NCBI GenBank assembly: GCA_021325655.1
Contig: JAJPGT010000029.1
Span: forward strand, 1 to 64,000
Length of the DNA stretch: 64,000 bases
Direction: 5' to 3'
Source: Pseudomonadota bacterium
GTDB lineage: Bacteria > Chloroflexota > UBA6077 > JAJPGT01
The notes below the pieces were generated by a model that ran no database searches, had not been told where the DNA came from, and saw only the letters and a list, made by a program, of their open reading frames with translations. Position numbers and translations under genes: made by a program. Positions 60,877 through 64,000 of this stretch are shown here, piece after piece; the first letter of the stretch is position 1, and each line of letters starts with the position of its first letter.

Positions 60877-61296
60877 TCAGTGGCCGGCCGGCGACGGGCC
60901 TGACAGAAGGGAACGGATCTGGCTGAGAAGGCGGTCGAGCTCGAACGGCTTGGCGATGTAGGCGTCGGCGCCGTAGAGGTGGCTGCGCGCGACGTTGGCG
61001 GTGCCCATCTGAGCGGTGAGCATGACGACCTTGATGTGGGCGATGCGCGGATCTTCGCGCAGTTCCTGGCAGACCTCGAAGCCATCGCGTCCCGGCATGA
61101 TGATGTCCAGGAGCACCAGGTCGGGCTGGAGACGGCGGGCGAGCGCGAGCCCCTCGTCGCCATCCGCGGCCGCAGCGACGGCGAAGCCCTCTTCCCGGAG
61201 CGCATCGACGAGCACAGAGCGGAAGTCCGGGTTGTCGTCGATGACGAGCACGGTGGCGGGCCGTCGGCGGCGAGCTGGCGCGCTAGGGGGAGTCAT
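60877..61296 (-). CDS. CheY-like stand-alone response regulator
   Basis: 139 residues from ATG 61296, or 147 from GTG 61320 in the same frame. After a basic N-terminal stretch (PARRRRPATVLVIDDNPDFR) a complete receiver: acidic pair DDN, phosphoacceptor in LVLLDIIMPGRDGFEVCQEL, Thr in VVMLTAQM, Lys in YIAKPFELDRLLSQI. No output domain. It overlaps or abuts the FlhB-like gene and closes the flagellar block flgE-fliK-flhB-like, so a role in motility control, CheY-like, is likely (inference). Convergent with the Asp-box gene. Confidence 0.87.
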   Translation of the reverse strand: MTPPSAPARRRRPATVLVIDDNPDFRSVLVDALREEGFAVAAAADGDEGLALARRLQPDLVLLDIIMPGRDGFEVCQELREDPRIAHIKVVMLTAQMGTANVARSHLYGADAYIAKPFELDRLLSQIRSLLSGPSPAGH

Positions 61297-61615
61297 AGCC
61301 CGACGGCTCCGTCTCGGCACTCATGTGTGATGTCCTAGTATGGGACACATCTCGGTTTAAACGGTACAGGTAGGCAAGAATTTCAGCGACAACCAGGTAC
61401 AGCTCTGGCGGAATCGCGTCGCCCACGTCCAGCTTTCCGAGTAGCTCTACCAGATCAGGGTCCTGGTGGATCGGGACGCCGGCCTCGCGAGCGCGGCGGA
61501 TGATCTCGGCGGCGAGGAAGCCCTGGCCGCTGGCAGCGACGCGGGGAGCCGGATCGGCTAGAGGATCGTAGTTCAGCGCAACGGCCCGGCGCGGGGGTCG
61601 GGAGGGCGGCTCCAT
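61283..61615 (-). CDS. FlhB C-terminal-domain-like protein (short)
   Basis: 110 residues from ATG 61615, 4 bases after the fliK stop. It has only the soluble C-terminal part of FlhB/YscU: AVALNYDPLADPAPRVAASG, QGFLAAEIIRRAREAGVPIH, QDPDLVELLGKLDVGDAIPP, ELYLVVAEILAYLYRLN. The NPTH autocleavage motif that normally precedes AVAL is missing; here the start is MEPPSRPPRR-AVAL. No membrane domain. Such short FlhB-like proteins (FlhX type) can substitute for the cleaved FlhB C-terminus in export-specificity switching together with FliK, which fits the neighbour gene. Confidence 0.8.
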   Translation of the reverse strand: MEPPSRPPRRAVALNYDPLADPAPRVAASGQGFLAAEIIRRAREAGVPIHQDPDLVELLGKLDVGDAIPPELYLVVAEILAYLYRLNRDVSHTRTSHMSAETEPSGYDSP

Positions 61616-61619
61616 CACG

Positions 61620-62930
61620 TTAGGTCCGCAGATCGATCGACGCCGGCTCCGCGGCGGCGGGCGTGGCTGGCGAGGGTGAGGCGAAAAACCAGCGCACCTC
61701 GGCGGGGAGCCCGACGGCCTGGTGCAAGCGCCAGGCGAGCGCTTCGGCCTGCCCGCGGACGCGCTGGTAGCTCTCGCGGTCATCGGTTGACAGCCAGCAA
61801 GAGAGCCGGTCGCCCCGACGGAACAGCTCGACGCGGACATGGCCGAGGTGGTTGAGCGAGAGGTCCAGTCGCAGCGGTGCGCCGGGAGGGTGTTCGGGGG
61901 AGCCGCCTTCCCTCTCCTGCTGGTCGTCCCAGGTCTGCACTATCAGAGTGGCGAGCTGCGCCTGGCCATCCACCAGGAGCGGCAGCTCGAGCCGGAGGGA
62001 GCCGGGCTGCGCGGCGTTGCCAAGCTGGTGGGCCGCGAGCCGCTCGGCGAGGGTGGCGACGGCGCGTTCGAGCAGAAGATCGGGGTGGCGGGTGGAGCGG
62101 AGGGTGTCGCGCAACTGGCCGAGAACGGCGCGGGCGTCGTCAGGGAGGCCGGGAGCGCTCAAGTCGCGCAGCAGCTTCGCCTCCGGCGGAGAGCCGAGGT
62201 CTTCGACCAGGGCCTGGAGATCCAGGGCAAGCTGATGGGGATCGCCATCATGGAGCTGGAGCAGCGGGAGGCGGGCGACGAGGCGGCCGAGGGCGGCCTC
62301 GCCGGCGGCACGTTTTGTGAGCCGGGCCCAGACAGTCTGCCAGAGCTCCTCGGTGGTGGCCGGGCCGGCCTGAAGCAGCGCGAGCGCGAGATCGAGCGCG
62401 GCGCGGCTGAGGGGAAGCCCCATCTTCTGGAGCCAGATGACGCCGGGAGCGGCGGAGTCGGGCGCGCCAAGCTGGGCGAGCCCCTGGCGCACGGCGCGGA
62501 TATCCGTGGCGGTGACCGCTCGCCCGGCGCGGGCGAGACTGGTGGCAATAGCGCGATTGCGGTCGTCGTCGGCGACGCCGAGCGCACGCAGGAGCTCGCC
62601 GCGCGGGTCGGGGCGGACCACGGGCTGAGCAGCGGGCGTCTCGTCGGCCTGACCGACGAAGCGCAGGCTGAGCAGGCGGTCAGAGGCCTCCTGCACTTGG
62701 AGGCTGACGGTGCTGCCGGGGGTGAGGGGAGGCTGGACCTGGGCAGTGAGGCGGTGCCGGCCCCAGGCCAGCACCGCCTCGTCGCCGTGGACCTCGAGCA
62801 CGCGGGCGACCAGCACCCGCCCCGGGACGAGGTCGCGCGGGGCGCCCGAGCCCGGGTCGAAGCCCGGGCTCGGGGCCGGCGTGACGCGGGCCGGAGCGGT
62901 GACCTGGCCGGCGCTGCTCAGGTCGAGCAT
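61620..62930 (-). CDS. fliK: Flagellar hook-length control protein FliK
   Basis: 436 residues from ATG 62930, 7 bases after the flgE stop. N-terminal region Pro/Ala rich (APARVTPAPSPGFDPGSGAP) with a beta-domain GRVLVARVLEVHGDEAVLAW, a helical middle, and the C-terminal hook-length domain: LRLELPLLVDGQAQLATLIV, LRLDLSLNHLGHVRVELFRR and YQRVRGQAEALAWRLHQAVG. The LNHLGHVRVEL segment is the FliK 'L-x-P-x-x-LG-x-v-x-v' core. It measures hook length and triggers the FlhB switch. The downstream gene is the FlhB-like partner. Confidence 0.85.
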   Translation of the reverse strand: MLDLSSAGQVTAPARVTPAPSPGFDPGSGAPRDLVPGRVLVARVLEVHGDEAVLAWGRHRLTAQVQPPLTPGSTVSLQVQEASDRLLSLRFVGQADETPAAQPVVRPDPRGELLRALGVADDDRNRAIATSLARAGRAVTATDIRAVRQGLAQLGAPDSAAPGVIWLQKMGLPLSRAALDLALALLQAGPATTEELWQTVWARLTKRAAGEAALGRLVARLPLLQLHDGDPHQLALDLQALVEDLGSPPEAKLLRDLSAPGLPDDARAVLGQLRDTLRSTRHPDLLLERAVATLAERLAAHQLGNAAQPGSLRLELPLLVDGQAQLATLIVQTWDDQQEREGGSPEHPPGAPLRLDLSLNHLGHVRVELFRRGDRLSCWLSTDDRESYQRVRGQAEALAWRLHQAVGLPAEVRWFFASPSPATPAAAEPASIDLRT

Positions 62931-62937
62931 CGGTCAG

Positions 62938-64000
62938 CTACCGCTTGATGTTCACAAGATCCTGGAGCATCTCGTCCGTAGCCGTGATCACGCGGGAGTT
63001 GGCCTGGAAGCCACGCTCGGCCATGATCAGGTTGGTGAACTGCTGCGCCAGGTCCACGTTGGACTGCTCGAGGTAGCCGGAGCTGACGGAGCCGCGGCCG
63101 CCGCTCTCCGGGGTGCCGACTTCGGCGGTGCCAGAGGCGGCCGAGGCGGCAAAGGCGGTGTCGCCGGTGCGCACCAGGCCGGTGGGGTTGGCGAAGCGCG
63201 CCAGGGCGAGCTGGCCAACCGTGCGGGTGAGGCCATTGGAGAAGACGCCGACAATAGTGCCGTCGGGCCCGACGGAGATACTGGAGAGAGTGCCCTGAGC
63301 GGAGCCGTCCTGCTGGGCGGTGACGTCGCCAGTGCCAGTCTGGCCGCTCACATTGGCGAGCTGGGTCAAGCTATGCAGGTCGATCTTGACCGTCTGGGTG
63401 GTGGCGCCGTTGCCATAGGCGATGCTGATGTTGGCCAGTGGGGCGTTATTCGTCGTGTCCCACTGGGTGGGGTTGTTGGCGGTATCGAACTGCCCGTTGG
63501 CATTGAAGACGAAGCTCGTGGAGGCGGGGCTCGGGGTGATCGTGGTCACCGTGGTGTCGGCCGGGTCGGCGGCGGCCGTCCAGGACCAGGTGTTGTTGGC
63601 GGACTTGGTGAACGTCAGCGTGATGTCGTGGCGATTGCCGAGCGAGTCGTAGATGCCGATAGTAGTGGTCGTGGTGTCGTTCACCGCGGCGTTGGCGTTC
63701 AGGTTGCCCCCGAGGGTGATCGCCTGGGTGGGCTGAGCGACGGCGGTCTCGCCGAGCGGAACGGTGATCCCGCTGATCGCCTTGGTGGTGTCGACGTTGC
63801 CGACGCTGTCGGCGGTCCAGCCCTGAACCAGCATGCCGGTGGCGGGATCTACCAGCCGGCCGGAGCTGTCGAGGTTGAAGGCGCCCGCGCGGGTGTAGAG
63901 CGTCTGCTTGCCATCGCTCAGGATGAACAGGCCGTCGCCCTGAATAGCCATGTCGGTCGGATTGCCGGTGGCCAGCAGGGTGCCCTGGCCGAAGTCGGTG
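62938..64000 (-). CDS. flgE: Flagellar hook protein FlgE (5' end outside window)
   Basis: The frame is open to the right edge; at least 353 residues are seen, starting TDFGQGTLLATGNPTDMAIQ GDGLF. This FGQG...TGNPTD-AIQGDGLF segment is the hallmark of FlgE/FlgF/FlgG proteins. The variable middle (Thr/Asn rich, e.g. GNLNANAAVNDTTTTTIGIY) with a FlgE-type insert and the C-terminus LEQSNVDLAQQFTNLIMAER, GFQANSRVITATDEMLQDLV point to the hook protein rather than the rod proteins. The last motif pairs in a coiled coil with the N-terminal helix, which is beyond the window. First visible gene of the flgE-fliK-flhB-like-receiver unit. Confidence 0.92.
   Translation of the reverse strand, partial: TDFGQGTLLATGNPTDMAIQGDGLFILSDGKQTLYTRAGAFNLDSSGRLVDPATGMLVQGWTADSVGNVDTTKAISGITVPLGETAVAQPTQAITLGGNLNANAAVNDTTTTTIGIYDSLGNRHDITLTFTKSANNTWSWTAAADPADTTVTTITPSPASTSFVFNANGQFDTANNPTQWDTTNNAPLANISIAYGNGATTQTVKIDLHSLTQLANVSGQTGTGDVTAQQDGSAQGTLSSISVGPDGTIVGVFSNGLTRTVGQLALARFANPTGLVRTGDTAFAASAASGTAEVGTPESGGRGSVSSGYLEQSNVDLAQQFTNLIMAERGFQANSRVITATDEMLQDLVNIKR

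Overview
The window is about 68-70 % G+C, densely coded, and starts many genes at GTG or TTG behind clear GGAGG-type ribosome sites. The gene set includes Uma2, CsbD, DUF3309 and RCC1/WD40/YVTN beta-propeller proteins, a CPA1 antiporter, cobaltochelatase CobN, Tat-exported sugar-binding proteins and flagellar hook genes. This suggests a chromosomal or large-plasmid segment of a Chloroflexota bacterium, probably of the Thermomicrobia/Sphaerobacter type. That placement is an inference from gene content; there is no rRNA or tRNA in the window to test it.

Layout. 0-5 kb: end of a threonine aldolase, a small membrane protein, a rhamnonate-dehydratase-like enolase, a thiamine-diphosphate enzyme, a CsbD protein. 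5.4-8.2 kb: a GAF-PAS histidine kinase with its overlapping OmpR-type regulator. 8.1-10.6 kb: a tungstate-type tupAB operon with a nucleotidyltransferase gene but no ATPase gene. 11-18 kb: antiporter, aminotransferase, a DUF3309 micro-protein and two tandem acyl-CoA/acetyl-CoA synthetase-like genes. 18.3-19.3 kb: two decayed genes. 19.3-34.4 kb: a catabolic island. One minus-strand operon runs from a Tat sugar-binding protein and MalF/MalG-type permeases into a class III aminotransferase, a creatininase-family amidase, an N-acyl-D-amino-acid deacylase and an M81 (MlrC-like) hydrolase. A second runs from another Tat sugar-binding protein into a permease-ATPase fusion, an SDR and a zinc alcohol dehydrogenase. 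Their two promoters are nearly identical. Between them lies a plus-strand acetoacetate-decarboxylase-like gene, and beside the second is a 5'-truncated MalK-type ATPase remnant.

35.4-44.1 kb: a secreted protein made of twelve regular 11-residue repeats, a SnoaL-like protein, a degenerate receiver, an XRE-cupin regulator, a CGNR regulator divergent from a two-gene small-protein operon, then cobN with a ferredoxin-like N-terminus, cotranscribed with a methyltransferase. 45.2-50.1 kb: exported beta-propellers (a 14-repeat WD40 protein, an RCC1 remnant, a 7-repeat YVTN protein) with several small genes. 50.3-56.9 kb: class III aminotransferase, M28 peptidase/IMPase pair, a cyclic-di-AMP (ydaO-type) riboswitch ahead of an unrecognised gene, and a class I aminotransferase. 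57.7-60.9 kb: an exported clan-A glycosidase and an Asp-box (sialidase-fold) protein. 60.9-64 kb: a flagellar block read from the right edge, flgE - fliK - FlhB-like switch - receiver.

The strongest candidates for undescribed biology are the 11-residue repeat protein, the c-di-AMP riboswitch with its unknown target, and the transporter-linked amidohydrolase operon.
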